Assembly (NCBI GenBank): GCA_003116875.1
Contig: BCKT01000015.1
Coordinates: 372,001 to 436,000, forward strand
Origin: Takashimella koratensis
Taxonomy: Eukaryota; Basidiomycota; Tremellomycetes; Trichosporonales; Tetragoniomycetaceae
Direction of reading: 5' to 3'
Length of the DNA: 64,000 nt
In this document: in pieces, positions 23,215 through 37,235 of the stretch
Layout of the letters: every line of letters starts with the position of its first letter
How positions within the stretch are numbered: position 1 is the first letter of the stretch
The notes under the pieces: model-generated
What the model was told of the DNA's origin: nothing
The model's database searches: none
What the model saw: only the letters and a program-made list of their open reading frames with translations
Translations under genes and position numbers: made by a program

Positions 23215-23656
23215 GGCTGGTGGGGTGCGCAGGGGAAGGAGTGGTGGTAGTATTGAGAGCTGGCGGGGAGGGAGGTGGTGTTGGCTCGGTGTGAGGTGTA
23301 GGTGTAAGTGTGGGTGGAATGTCTAGGACGAGTAGAGTTGAGTGGCAAGAGTGGAGAGATGTCATTCTGTTAGCGTAACAGAGGGACACACATGACGCGG
23401 AGGGGACTGCCTCTATCACTTTGGGGATTGGAAATGCCACGTCATTTACCTCTCTTTCCCTGGAAATGATTTTTCCTGTCCGACGCGTCTTGTCTCTCTC
23501 TCGCATTCACGCGTCCACCCTCCTTTGCCTCCCGTGCCCGTGCCCTGCCCCGCCTCCTCGCTCAACCCCTAGATTCTACATTTCCACCTCATCTCTTCAT
23601 CTCATCTTCATCTACATCTCCTCTCCTCCCCTCCTCACACCATCTCTCCAACCACC
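23215..23656. promoter_or_regulatory. divergent promoter between GPC1 and MCM6
   Basis: This 442 bp separates the two start codons. The MCM6 side is C/T-rich down to the ATG and carries two ACGCGT boxes at 23483-23488 and 23509-23514. Confidence 0.55.
23483..23514 (+). promoter_or_regulatory. two MluI cell-cycle boxes (ACGCGT) upstream of MCM6
   Basis: ACGCGTC occurs at 23483 and again at 23509, 174 and 148 bp before the MCM6 ATG. ACGCGT is the core site of the MBF/DSC1 G1-S activator, which drives DNA replication genes in yeasts. Two copies within 32 bp before a replication gene are unlikely to be coincidental. Confidence 0.6.
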
Positions 23657-27164
<3,508 letters not shown>

Positions 27165-27529
27165 TCAGACCACCATCTATGACTGTTCACAGTTTTCTCC
27201 TTGGTTCTTTCTCGTTTTTACAGTATCTCTTTGCAAAGGCTACCGCGTTTGGATCCCTATTATCACTATATATACCTCAGAGAATCGGTGTCTGTTCATG
27301 GTGTTTTCTTTATTGTACGAGACTTTCCGTATGCACTGGTGCATTGCGACTATGGGTTGCGCATCTGGATCTCAGGATGATTCCTTTTTGCTGAATCAAA
27401 TTGCTCGTGTGTTGCTGATCGGTGTGGCATCTGATATCTACCATGCTAGATGTGCAAAGTGTGCAAGGTACCGAACCATGCGATGAATGTATAACTTCTA
27501 ATCCAGCAAACGCGCCTGACCTCAACCTC
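27165..27529. other. convergent intergenic region
   Basis: This 365 bp between the MCM6 and uL10m stops holds their 3' untranslated regions. No gene is seen. Confidence 0.5.
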
Positions 27530-28369
27530 TTACTCCTTCTTCTCCTCCAGATCCTTCTCCAGCCCCTGGAGGGTCCTAACCAAACCCCCTCCTCCAGCCT
27601 GGGCCAGCACGCCTACCAAACTCCTTGTCTGGCTCTCTAGCAACCCAACCAACTGCGCATGCAAAGTCCCAATCTCCGGGATCTTGCTCACCCCTTCCAC
27701 CTCTTTAGCGTTCATGAGTTTGTCACCCTCGACGATCCCACCGACGAGCTCGAGGAGTGGTTTCTTCTTCTTCCCTTCGACGCCGGAACCGACTTTGATC
27801 GCGCGCTCGATGGCAGCCAGGACGCGGGCGAGGTAAGTTGGCGAAAGTGTCGGTGAGGTGAGGAGGGCGGTAGGGTTGGAGAGAAGCGGGTGAAGGGAAG
27901 AAGCAATGGTGCGGTGAGAGGAAGCAGGGCGGAGGATACCGGTTCGAGCTATTGTGAGGGTCGCAGGTGAAGGGACGCCAGAGGGGGAAGTAGGAGCAGG
28001 GATGGCGGAGATAGCGCGGCGAATACGTTGAAGATCAGAGACCGAAAGGTTGTCATGTTTGAAGAGAAGGACGAGAGAGGATGTGTCCAAAAGGTGGGCG
28101 TAGTAGCGGAACAAGAAGTCTTTACGGTCCGTGTAGACGCGAGTGGGTGCGGTTGGCGCGGATGAAGATGGGGATTGAGATCCGAGAGAGGAGGCGGATG
28201 ACGAGGGGGTTGAAGAAGAGAAGGATGATGAGGATGAGGAAGAGGAAGAAGAGGAGGAAGATGGGGATGAGGTTAGGAGAGAAGGGGGGAGAGTGGATGG
28301 GCCAGTGTGCGACACGGAAGAGAGAGTGCTCGCGAGGCGACGAAGAGTGTGGGTCGACCTCGACGCCAT
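27530..28369 (-). CDS. MRPL11: mitochondrial large-subunit ribosomal protein uL10m
   Basis: This is a single uninterrupted frame of 279 residues with ATG at 28369. The start MASRSTHTLRRLASTLSSVS is a mitochondrial presequence, followed by a long poly-serine linker (about residues 36-65). The conserved part begins TRVYTDRKDFLFRYYAHLLD and continues VLLFKHDNLSVSDLQRIRRA, the L10 fold that anchors the L7/L12 stalk. It ends with an L10-type helical tail (IPEIGTLHAQLVGLLESQTR, then LVRTLQGLEKDLEEKKE). Its role is in the mitochondrial ribosome stalk. The symbol follows the yeast name. The serine run is unusually long for the family but does not break the frame. It is divergently transcribed from RPN9. 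Confidence 0.8.
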   Translation of the reverse strand: MASRSTHTLRRLASTLSSVSHTGPSTLPPSLLTSSPSSSSSSSSSSSSSFSSSTPSSSASSLGSQSPSSSAPTAPTRVYTDRKDFLFRYYAHLLDTSSLVLLFKHDNLSVSDLQRIRRAISAIPAPTSPSGVPSPATLTIARTGILRPASSHRTIASSLHPLLSNPTALLTSPTLSPTYLARVLAAIERAIKVGSGVEGKKKKPLLELVGGIVEGDKLMNAKEVEGVSKIPEIGTLHAQLVGLLESQTRSLVGVLAQAGGGGLVRTLQGLEKDLEEKKE

Positions 28370-28866
28370 GGTTCGATTCTGGATGGTGGGTGAAGCGGGG
28401 GGGTGAAGAGACGAGCTCGGTGGGCAAAGATGTAAGTGGAAAGCGCGTCGATACGAGAAGGGGCGAGGTCGATTCGTTGCGCTGCTAGGGTTGGGGCTGG
28501 CGGTAGTAGAGGATGAGTTTGTAGGTGATGCTGCGTTCTGAAGTCAGCAGCTGGAAAAAGTCGACTTTTCGATTTCGGCCCAGCAAGGAGGATTACATGA
28601 CGTGTTCTTTATTTTCCCAGCCAGGGAAGGCATTATCACTCCACCTTGGGCTGATGAACGATGATGCACGCGTTCCAGTCGGGTCAGTGTCGTCTGCGTC
28701 CAATATCAACCTCAACCACTTCACCTAATACCACCTCACCTCACTGCCTCAGCTACTTCTTCACGACACCCACCACCTCTCCCGTCTCCGCTCCACATCC
28801 CAGTCGGCCTCGCATATCCCCAGGGAACTCTTCGACCTCAACTCACCTCCCCTCGCTCCACCACAA
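28370..28866. other. divergent promoter between uL10m and RPN9
   Basis: This 497 bp is C/T-rich over the last 100 bp before RPN9. One ACGCGT occurs at about 28668, but its meaning here is unclear. Confidence 0.4.
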
Positions 28867-30759
28867 ATGGACGTCGACAAGCCATCCGCATCCACCCCGA
28901 CAGTCTCTCCGCTCACGTTCCTCGAACATGCCGAGGCGGGAGCGCCAGCGGACTTCAAACCGCTCTGGACCCGGATCCGGACAGCCTATGAGAAGAAGTA
29001 GGTCATTTTGGGGAAAGTTTAATCTTGAGCGGGTAGGCTGTGTAATGTGCTGCGAATGAGGTGGGGTATTGAGGGCCATATTAGGCTAGGAGAGAGTGAA
29101 TCGTGTGAGACTAAGACGAAAGCAGTGGTCTTGCGGTTTGAGAAACGAAGAGGGCAAAGGAATGATACTGACGACACCTCATAGGCTCTGGCACAACCTG
29201 ACCGTCGCGTTGATCGAATTTGTCTTCTCGCCAACCTCGGGCCCATACCAGATCGAGCTGTTTGAGAAGTAAGTCGAGTTCTCATCATCCGTTATCTTGC
29301 CCAAAGTCATCGGCGACCAAACCGTGGTTGAGGGGTAAAGATGATGGTCTAACATTGGTGCAGGTTTATCAAGTCTATCGAAGGCAAAATCAACGCTTTG
29401 AAGTTGGTCGAGATTGCACGAAGAGTTGGGCGAGAGTACACTGGTGAGCAATACCTATTTGCTTGCTCACGTTTGCTTTGTCTCTCTATCCCTGTTCACT
29501 GTGACATTGCTAATCATTCTCACTCTCGTAGAGCCTGATCTCACCCTCAAATTCCTTCAATCCGTGCACTCTCGCCTCCAATCTCCTTACCCGGTCGCTG
29601 CGACCGCCGACACTCCCGAGGTCCCAGCACCTTCCCGACCCGCACCCGAAGCCTACGCCCTTTCCCTCTCTTCCATCGCCTACGCCCAGCTTCTTCTCGG
29701 CGACCTCACAGCCTGCCGCAAGTCTCTAGACGAATGTGAGAAACTCCTCGATGATCAAGACGGTGTCGAACCCGTCGTCAATGCAGGGTTCTACGGTGTC
29801 GCAGGGGACTATCATAAAGTCAAAGCAGAGTATGGACCGTATTTCAAGAACGCACTGCTTTATCTTGCCTGCGTGGACGTCGAGAGGGAGTTGTCGGCAG
29901 AGGATAGAAAGGCACGCGCACACGATCTTTGTATCGCGGCGTTACTGGGCGAGACCATCTACAATTTTGGAGAGCTGGTAAGTGGAGGAGAGCAGAATAT
30001 ACTGCACCGTATCAAACGAACCTAGAGTAGCAGTTGCTGACACAACCATTTTGTTCCAGTTGCAACATCCGATTCTCCAAACGCTGGTTGGGACAGAGTG
30101 GGAATGGATCAAGGACCTCATCAGCGCTTTCAACGCTGGTGAGATTGGAAAATTCGAGACTCTCGCCAATCACTTCCCTTCCGAGGTGAGTCTCAACCTC
30201 CCTTCTATATCCCCCAAATTCTTCATCCTCCTCTCCATGGTACTGCACCATTGTCCTCGTGCCGGAGTGACTTGCCCCTGACGTTATCTCCCAGCCTATC
30301 CTGCAAGAGTCTCTCGGGTTCTTGCGGCAAAAAATCTGTCTGATGGCGTTGATCAAGACGGCGTTTGAACGACCTAGGGATGGTTCGACACGGCTCATGA
30401 CCTTCCAGCAGATCGCGGAGGCGACTCGTCTGCCCGTCCACGAGGTTGAGCACCTGATCATGAAGGCATTGAGGTAAGCCGAGGGTCTTGTCCAACCAAA
30501 TTCTCAAATATACCTGTCTGCTAACTCCTTGTTCAGCCTCAAACTTATCCGAGGGTCTTTGGACCAAGTGTCCGGAACCGTCGACATCACCTGGATTCAG
30601 CCCCGTGTTCTCGAGGGTACCCAGCTTGAGCACCTTGCTGAGCAGTTTGCGCAGTGGACATCGACAGTTGGGGACACGTTCCTCGCGACTGACGCGCTTC
30701 GGTCTAACGGCAAGCTCTTCAACTACACCAGCACCGAGGGTCAGGCCGCTACCGCTTAA
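28867..30759 (+). CDS. RPN9: 26S proteasome regulatory subunit RPN9 (PSMD13)
   Basis: This lid subunit of the 19S regulatory particle starts MDVDKPSASTPTVSPLTFLE at 28867 and ends at 30759 with about six exons. The N-terminal helical repeats (YEKKLWHNLTVALIEFVFSP, FIKSIEGKINALKLVEIARR) lead into the TPR-like body (AAYAQLLLG-type helices, DLTACRKSLDECEKLLDDQD, FYGVAGDYHKVKAEYGPYFK). The PCI domain sits at the C-terminus (LMALIKTAFERPRDGSTRLM, IAEATRLPVHEVEHLIMKAL, LIRGSLDQVSGTVDITWIQP). The PCI winged helix packs in the horseshoe of the lid. Length and motif order match the family. The start is the first ATG after a C/A-rich leader. Confidence 0.92.
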
Positions 30760-31435
30760 GCTTCAAGCAAGGTTAAGGCCTTGGATCAAGACAACTCAGA
30801 TGTGAAGCGCAGAGTCTGTAGAAGGGTGGTAAATCGAGGTGGTAGGAAATGCAATCGAGCGTGCATTGTGCATAAGTAGTGTATTGCAGAGATGTTAGCA
30901 TGAGCATAACCAGCAACTGCGAGACGAAAGAGAAAGTCTCCAAGATAGCAAGAATACAATGAATGCCAATATTTGGCTTGCCATGCTGGTGTGTGAAATT
31001 ATAACCCATCATTGTTTACTAATCACTCGACCCCGCGGCCGTCACTAATCTTCTGACTGGTCTCTTGATATTGTCTCTTTCTTTCTCCTTTCACACGTTG
31101 CTCGCCCACTCTCTGCGGCTTTTTATTTTCATTTCACACACATGATCTTTATCTCCCCTTCGTTTGACCATTTTCTCCTTCTTCACCTGGTCCACTTCTA
31201 TGCTTTTGATTTCTTTTAATAGGTATGACTTGGTTGTTTGTTTGATTCTTTATCTTTTTTCACAAGTTTCGACACGGAGGGTTGGGTGTGATGATACAAA
31301 GAGACATGAACGTCTCCGAATCGAATGAGAACACTAAAGATGGTTGGGTAATGACGCGAATGAGACAATATGCGCTCGGCGCTTGTTTGGGAGAGATGAG
31401 AGAGAAGGGGTCGGATACTCGTAATCGATTCGACA
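30760..31435. other. convergent intergenic region
   Basis: This 676 bp lies between the RPN9 stop and the PAB2 stop, T/C-rich at 31060-31260. It carries 3' untranslated regions and no supported gene. Confidence 0.45.
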
Positions 31436-32483
31436 TTACCAGCCGCGGCCACGACCGCCCCTAGGTGAAATCATCAGCTAACTGCAAATCCGCCAAACCG
31501 ACCGCCTTCACTCACCGCCCACGACCACGATACGGCCGGTACCCTCGGAACCCGCCCCGTCCGCGTCCTCGTCCACGGTTCGTCATGTTCATACCGGGAA
31601 CATTTGTGCGCTTCTCCTTGACCTGCACCGAGGCGATTAGCTTAAGAATGCGTGCAGCGCGCATTGGAAATGTGAAACGATTACAATGGTGAAGTTGAAA
31701 GAGCACTCACCGAGAGGAGACGACCACGGAACATGCTCTCGTTGAGAACGAGCGCGTTTTGGACAGTCGACGGTTCAGCAAACTCCACGTATGCGTAGCT
31801 ATAGATTTATGGCATCAGCAATAGTCGCAGGTATTAACAATCTTGTCCAGATGGTAGCGCATGACTCACCCTTTTGGGTGTCCAGAGAACTTGTCACACA
31901 AAATGGTGACGCGGTTGATTGTCCCGCACGCCTGGAAGTGGGCCTGGATCTCCTCGGGGGTCGCTCCGTAGTCCACCTACGTTACAATGTCAGCCACCCA
32001 AATCAACCCACAGGTTTGGGACAATCCGTGAGATCTAGGAAAGTCAAAAGTGATGATGCGACTCACGTTGCCGATATAGACGCTCCTAGCGTCGACAGCC
32101 GACGAGTCCTCCTCCGTTCCTTGCATCCCATCTTCACCAGACGCCGCGCCGTCACCTTGCGACAGCTGCAGTACACAATGAGATCAGCGACTGTCCGTGT
32201 GCCATGTTTGTTTCTCCGCAACGGCTAGACCGCATCTCAAGTTGAAGGATATCTCCGGTGCTTATCCACTGACCAGGTTCTTTTCCGCCTCCATCTGCGC
32301 CAGTCGCGCCTGCATCATGCTGAGCTCCTGGAGACTGTTAGCTACGGTGTCAAGCCAGAACGATTGACTCAACACAAGTTGAGAGTCAACTGAACCTGAA
32401 TAGCAATCCAAAGTCCGGCTCACCTCGTCAACGTTGACATCGTCGTCGGCTATCCGCGGGGACGAGTCTCTTTGCTCTGCCAT
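31436..32483 (-). CDS. PAB2: nuclear poly(A)-binding protein, PABPN1/Pab2 type
   Basis: This minus-strand gene of about seven exons starts [20 protein letters not shown] at 32483. An acidic N-terminus is followed by a short coiled-coil ([18 protein letters not shown]). The single RRM has RNP2 as SVYIGN and RNP1 as KGYAYVEF, with the diagnostic [20 protein letters not shown] and [14 protein letters not shown] segments. KRTNVPGM and an RGG-rich tail follow. The factor binds poly(A) tails in the nucleus and stimulates polyadenylation or RNA turnover. The last exon is a choice. Reading through stops after RGRGR at 31512. Splicing GTGAGT to an acceptor at about 31472 adds GGRGRGW and ends at 31436, which I prefer because it continues the RGG tail. 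Confidence 0.88.
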
Positions 32484-32851
32484 GGTGCGTCTGTGCTTGT
32501 GGTGGTGGACGAGGTGGTGGTAGTGGTAATCTTGTTGTTGAAATCTACAGTGAGTGAGCTCTGGGTGGAGAAGCCTTGCAAGACTAGACTGACGCTGGGA
32601 GGCAGGATCGCCACAGTCGGAAATATCCCGGCGTTATGGATTAAACCGGGCGAGGCGGAAGCTGCCTGGGTGGGGTTGTGTGTGGGTGGGTGGGTGTGTG
32701 TGTGCCTCTCTGCCTAGGCAAGTGTCCCTCCTGGCTGGCAGTCGCTGGGGCTCATTTCGACATCCATCTTGACATCCTCTCTCTCCATCCTCATCCTCAC
32801 CACTCGAAACCCCTACCCCAACCCCCTCCCCTCTTCTTCTCCACTACCACC
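32484..32851. other. divergent promoter between PAB2 and ATP7
   Basis: This 368 bp has a GT-rich block at 32670-32710 and a C/T-rich leader before the ATP7 ATG. No gene is seen. Confidence 0.45.
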
Positions 32852-33890
32852 ATGAGCGCAACTCGCTCCGCCTCCAACGCCGTCGACTGGACCAAGATCT
32901 ACACCGGTCTTGGCCTCAACAAGGGTGCGTCGGTCTTCCGTTTTCACCTTTTCCCTTTGATTCTTCCTGCTCCTTCGTCGTCGCTTCCATGTCAATCCTC
33001 ATCCCTTGTCACGCATCCACTAACACATTCTTCCTATCCCTCTTTATTACTTCCTATTCCCACAGAGACCATCACCGAGCTCCAGTCGTTCCGCGCTCGT
33101 CACAGCGCCGCGATGAACCGTAACGCCGCCCTCAAGACTACCGTCCCCCATATCGACCTCGCCCACTACAAGTCCCTCCTCAAGGACCAGCAGGCCGTTC
33201 AGCAGGCTGAGAAGGTCTTGGCTGACTTCAAGCCCGTCGACTACGATGTTAGCAAGTGGAACGGTGTCGTCGAGGCGTTCGAGGGCAAGGCTGTGGGTAT
33301 CAGAATGGAATTGGTTTTGCAGTCAAGAATTGGGATGTTGAGACCCGGATCGTCGGAGAAGGCGTGCGGGAGAGCAGAGGAGAATCGGAGAGAGGACAGC
33401 AGGCAATGGCAGACGAAAGCAGGGTGTATGGGGGAGTGTAGAGAGCTGCCGTCGCCTGTTCAATGCGGACACTGAGGGTGATGCCGAACGTGTGGTCGCC
33501 TAGTCGTCAATGCCTGGATCGCGCAAGGGTCCGGTGACGACGCGATTTGCAGGGATGGGTGACTGGCCCACGAGACTGGAAGTGCCGTCGTGTCGAGAGT
33601 GGGGGTCTGTTGAGGGGTTTTGTTCCGTCACATTCGCTGTAGCCCCATGCTGACCCCTTTTCCAGGTCGCCGCTGCCAAGGAGACCGTCACCAAGATCTC
33701 CGCCGAGGAGAAGTCGCTCAACGAGACTCTTTCCAACATCAAGGACGCTCGTCCTTTCGAGGACCTTACCGTCTCCGAGGTCTCCCATGCCCGACCCGAG
33801 ATCACCAAGGCCGTCGAGACCATGATCAAGAAGGGCAAGTGGACCGTCCCCGGCTACAGGGAGAAGTTCGGAGAGTTCTCTCTCATGTAA
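32852..33890 (+). CDS. ATP7: ATP synthase subunit d, mitochondrial
   Basis: This is a peripheral-stalk subunit of mitochondrial F1Fo ATP synthase. Exons 32852..32924, 33067..33292 and 33666..33890 are read as MSATRSASNAVDWTKIYTGL, then ETITELQSFRARHSAAMNRN, PHIDLAHYKSLLKDQQAVQQ, and finally VAAAKETVTKISAEEKSLNE to KWTVPGYREKFGEFSLM. The VDW...LGL start, the HIDLAHYKSLL core and the YREKFGEFS end are family hallmarks, and the length (about 174 residues) is normal. Intron 2 is long for this genome (373 nt) and uses the weaker donor GTGGGT. The protein works in the inner membrane, facing the matrix. Confidence 0.93.
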
Positions 33891-34274
33891 ACGACGCCAA
33901 CTACGAGCGAAACAATCTAGACGACGACGCAGAGGATGAGGTGGATGTTGCCACATGGAGAGAGAGAGAGGAAGGAGGGATGGTAGTGGGAAGGGTTGGA
34001 AGGGGGAAGATGAAGGTGTAGAGTCGATGCAGAGGAGACACAGGGGGGAAGACTATACACAAAATGAAAATAACAAAATACAAAACCGCCAACAACATCT
34101 ACGCGCATGCACTGTTGCTTCTGGGATAGGTGGGATGACTGGGGACTGAGCATGGTGTCTGTGCGACTCTCAACCGGTTCATGTCTCTTACTACAGCAGA
34201 AACTCTCTCAATCGTGTCCAGCCTGTCGTATTGGAACTTTTGCAAATCTGCAAAGCGTCGCTGGACAGGTGCCC
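33891..34274. other. convergent intergenic region
   Basis: This 384 bp between the ATP7 stop and the first gene of the orphan cluster is purine-rich (33950-34060). No gene is seen. Confidence 0.45.
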
Positions 34275-35264
34275 TCAAGGGTCGAGGTTCATCTCGTTTC
34301 CGTCGCCGCCGCCGCCATCCGACGCATCGACCTCGACATTTGTAATGCCTTCCGTCACGAACTCCAGTAAGGAATTGAACTCGTCGTCTTTCAGCGGATC
34401 GACCCCGACATGCGTGCCTGTCACGCCTGGCATCGTCCTCGGACAGGTGTTGGTCGGATCAGGGTCCCTCGAAGCTGATTCAGTCGGTCCGTTGTCCTGG
34501 AGTACGGGTGCGACGATGGACATGACAGGCGTCGAAAATGCGTTGGTGATGGGACTGGGGCTTGTCTGAGCTGTTTCGATCGGTCCATTGCCCTGAGGGA
34601 TGAGTGTGTACTCGGGCAGTTGATCGAGGGTCTTCTGAAGTGCGTCGGATATGAGGTAGAGAGCGGCAAGATGGGTCAACGCAGGCGAAGTGTTCACTGT
34701 CATCTCGTTTGACACTTTGTCGAACCCTCGATTGAACGTGGCGTCCATCCCGTCGGTCCATGTTTCCGGGGGATCCTCCGACATCCTCGCATCTTCCCTC
34801 GTTCCCTCCTTATCCTTTCGCATATCGTCGTGCGTGACCCTGTAGATATTTGTGCGGGCATTGGTCAATTCCACCTTCACCTCTTCCAACTTGGTTTCGT
34901 AGTAGCTTCGCGTTCCGTTGAAGTGCTCAGCCGACGAGGAGAAGGATGCGATTGCTGTGCCTAGTCTCCTGCCGCGTTCTTCGACCGTCGCCTTCAACGC
35001 AAGCCTTTCATCGTGACTGGTTCTCTGTTGGAGGACATTGACCATCGAGTCTCGCCCGCGTGAGTAAATTTGCGGCCCGAGCTTTTGGACGTCACGCCCA
35101 AGCGCGTAGTAGCCGACGAAGTCATCAACAATGAGGCGATCCCGTGGCGGTCGGGTAGCACTGGAGACTGTCGCGTGGAGGGTGGCTGCAGCGGCAGCCG
35201 AGCCCGGGGTAGCAGGAGCGCTGGGAGCACCCGTTTGTGCGTCGGGCATCTCTGAGTCGCACAT
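34275..35264 (-). CDS. orphan cluster gene 1, unknown function
   Basis: This is an intronless frame of 329 residues with ATG at 35264 (MCDSEMPDAQTGAPSAPATP). The frame upstream has only a TTG. A low-complexity Ala/Pro start is followed by a helical body (RLIVDDFVGYYALGRDVQKL, then YYETKLEEVKVELTNARTNI) and a region ETWTDGMDATFNRGFDKV...LAALYLISDALQKTLDQL. The tail has two degenerate repeats (GPIETAQTSP, GPTESASRDP) and ends GNEMNLDP. The ALYLISDALQKTLD helix, the ESASRDPDP segment and the acidic MNLD end resemble those of the gene at 35912, so it is probably a divergent member of the same family. There is no signal peptide or membrane helix. I do not recognise a function. Confidence 0.6.
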   Translation of the reverse strand: MCDSEMPDAQTGAPSAPATPGSAAAAATLHATVSSATRPPRDRLIVDDFVGYYALGRDVQKLGPQIYSRGRDSMVNVLQQRTSHDERLALKATVEERGRRLGTAIASFSSSAEHFNGTRSYYETKLEEVKVELTNARTNIYRVTHDDMRKDKEGTREDARMSEDPPETWTDGMDATFNRGFDKVSNEMTVNTSPALTHLAALYLISDALQKTLDQLPEYTLIPQGNGPIETAQTSPSPITNAFSTPVMSIVAPVLQDNGPTESASRDPDPTNTCPRTMPGVTGTHVGVDPLKDDEFNSLLEFVTEGITNVEVDASDGGGGDGNEMNLDP

Positions 35265-35911
35265 TGCGGTATGACTTTGTGCGGTAGGTGTTGTCAAGCG
35301 GTGAAGGAGTGAAGGATGGAAGAGGTTGGGGGGAAACTAAATCCCCTCCTCCCTCCCTGTGCGCTTTAAGTACACCCACCGCCCTCAGCAGACTACGAAG
35401 GCGCCCTCGGCGTCACAGGCTAGCCTGGTGACCTGCTCAAATGAACTTGAAACGCTTCACGAATCACCAGAACCCCTTTGAGCAAAAAGGATGAACCTCG
35501 ACTTTCTTGCCTAAATTCGCCAGTCCTGCCTTCATTCTTGTCTCTGTCCTCTGCGCCTTTTGCCTTTTTCCTCGCCCCTCGCCCCTTCCGTTCACGATGA
35601 AAATCATTGCACAGTACGTCGCTCACCGTCAGCAAATTCTGCACGCCTCAAGCCCCAAAGCGGTGAGTGGCCTTCTGTGGCGGGTTGAGGTCGCTTTGCG
35701 TGGCAGTCATGACGTGCTCTGATGCTAGAGAGGATGTCATTTACAGACCTTACCCATGGGCAAAGTGGTACTGCTACGGCTGGGCGTGATTAGTAGCAGG
35801 GGTTTGGAATGGTGCCTGTGTGAATCCCAAGCCATTTCAGTCTCATTTTCACAGTATGAACCCTTCAAATCAATTCAACTCCTTTCCAACTCTGCCTCTG
35901 GTACATAGTCC
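35265..35911. other. promoter region of orphan cluster gene 1
   Basis: This 647 bp has no supported gene. It contains GGCGCC at about 35390 and the element CAAAAAGGATGAACCT near 35483, which recurs almost unchanged upstream of the next gene. Confidence 0.4.
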
Positions 35912-36706
35912 CTAATCGAGGTCCATCTTGTCGGCCGCCGAGGACGCTTCGATGTTGGAGTCCGAAATGGACATTTCTTCCAGCAGATTCCGGTCAACGT
36001 CGGTTTCCATCGCATCGGGGTCGGTCGAAGCTGTCTCAACAGTCCGGCCGCTCATTGAACCGGGATCGTTCGTGGCTGGTTTGGGCTCGATTCGACCAAA
36101 TGATTCAAGAAGGAGGGTATACGCTGCGATCTTGTTTAACCACGTCGGGACGGGATCCACCGATGCCATGACCCCCCACAGGCATTCGGCGTCAGCGTCC
36201 GCCAAGAAGTCGACCCAGTCCGACCACTTTTGCCAATCCGCCTCTGTGACCTCTTTTCCGCCTTCCTTCTCTGCGTCATCCCACCCTCTGTCTCCAACAA
36301 ATGCCGGTGGGACAAGGCTCTTTTCCAAGCCATTCTCCTCAATACAGGTGTCACAGCGAGACTCTTCCTTCCAATCCTTCAGCTGCTCGCAGTGGTCATT
36401 GATGTCCCCTCGCACCATCGCCACCTGCTCAACCATCCATTTCTGTTTGCTCAACCTCGTTGATATCACATCAGAGATCCTTGTGAAGAGGTATCTCAAT
36501 CTTCTTCTCTCCTCGTCATCACTCGCCTGTTCGCACAACTCGACAACGTTGCTCGGTCCAAATCCCTCAACAGTCACAGAGTATGTCATCCTTTCAAGTA
36601 TCTTGGCGATGACATGGTACGTCCTCTCAGTGATGTTCGTTCTCGTTTTCGGGACGGATTGTGGGACGAACAACGTAGTTGTCGCGAGCTGGGTGGTATC
36701 GGCCAT
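35912..36706 (-). CDS. orphan cluster gene 2, unknown function
   Basis: This is an intronless gene of 264 residues with ATG at 36706 (MADTTQLATTTLFVPQSVPK). The core reads VTVEGFGPSNVVELCEQASD, DINDHCEQLKDWKEESRCDT, LEKSLVPPAFVGDRGWDDAE, then EVTEADWQKWSDWVDFLADA and PTWLNKIAAYTLLLESFGRI. The tail is acidic and ends AADKMDLD. The signature GWDD(x)nS/T-x2-DW-x2-W-x2-WV-x-LAD is shared with the genes at 37463 and 38819, showing they are paralogs. The protein is acidic, soluble and Trp-rich, with no targeting signal. No known family comes to mind, so it is likely lineage-restricted. Confidence 0.7.
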   Translation of the reverse strand: MADTTQLATTTLFVPQSVPKTRTNITERTYHVIAKILERMTYSVTVEGFGPSNVVELCEQASDDEERRRLRYLFTRISDVISTRLSKQKWMVEQVAMVRGDINDHCEQLKDWKEESRCDTCIEENGLEKSLVPPAFVGDRGWDDAEKEGGKEVTEADWQKWSDWVDFLADADAECLWGVMASVDPVPTWLNKIAAYTLLLESFGRIEPKPATNDPGSMSGRTVETASTDPDAMETDVDRNLLEEMSISDSNIEASSAADKMDLD

Positions 36707-37183
36707 TTCGGGGTTTGGTGCTGAGAAGTGGTGTTGGGGTGTCTCTGATTCGTGTCAAGTGGGGAGAAAGAACAACAGTTGTGGGAGGGGGCAATTTTCC
36801 CTCCCTCTCCCCCTTGTTATGTGTTGTGTCCTCTCGCAATCCCCAGCGCCTTTGAAAGCGCCATTGGTCTCACTGTACTGGCTGACTACGCCAATGGCGG
36901 AGCTTAAGTGGAAACACTTTGTGCTCACTCACTACCCCTTGCTTCAAAAAGGATGGACCTATGCAGCTTGGTTCAACTTCACTCTTGTCTCGCGCTCTCA
37001 ATCGGGTCAGCCCTCTCGCCTCGCACTGTCCTTTCACGATCAAGCTGTGCGTCTGTGTCGCCCAGTCAACAGGCTGTCCCGCTTCGAGCCGTCAACTGCC
37101 GAAGCGGTGGAGTTCTATAGCTCCGCTTGGCCGTCGAGGCGGATGCGGCTGAGCTGATGGAGGCGTTCGGCCGGACCTTGCTC

Positions 37184-37235
<52 letters not shown>

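Noticed and set aside
35928..37157. 409-codon plus-strand open frame opposite orphan gene 2
   Set aside because: It is antisense to a gene with clear paralogs, starts inside that gene and has no family resemblance.
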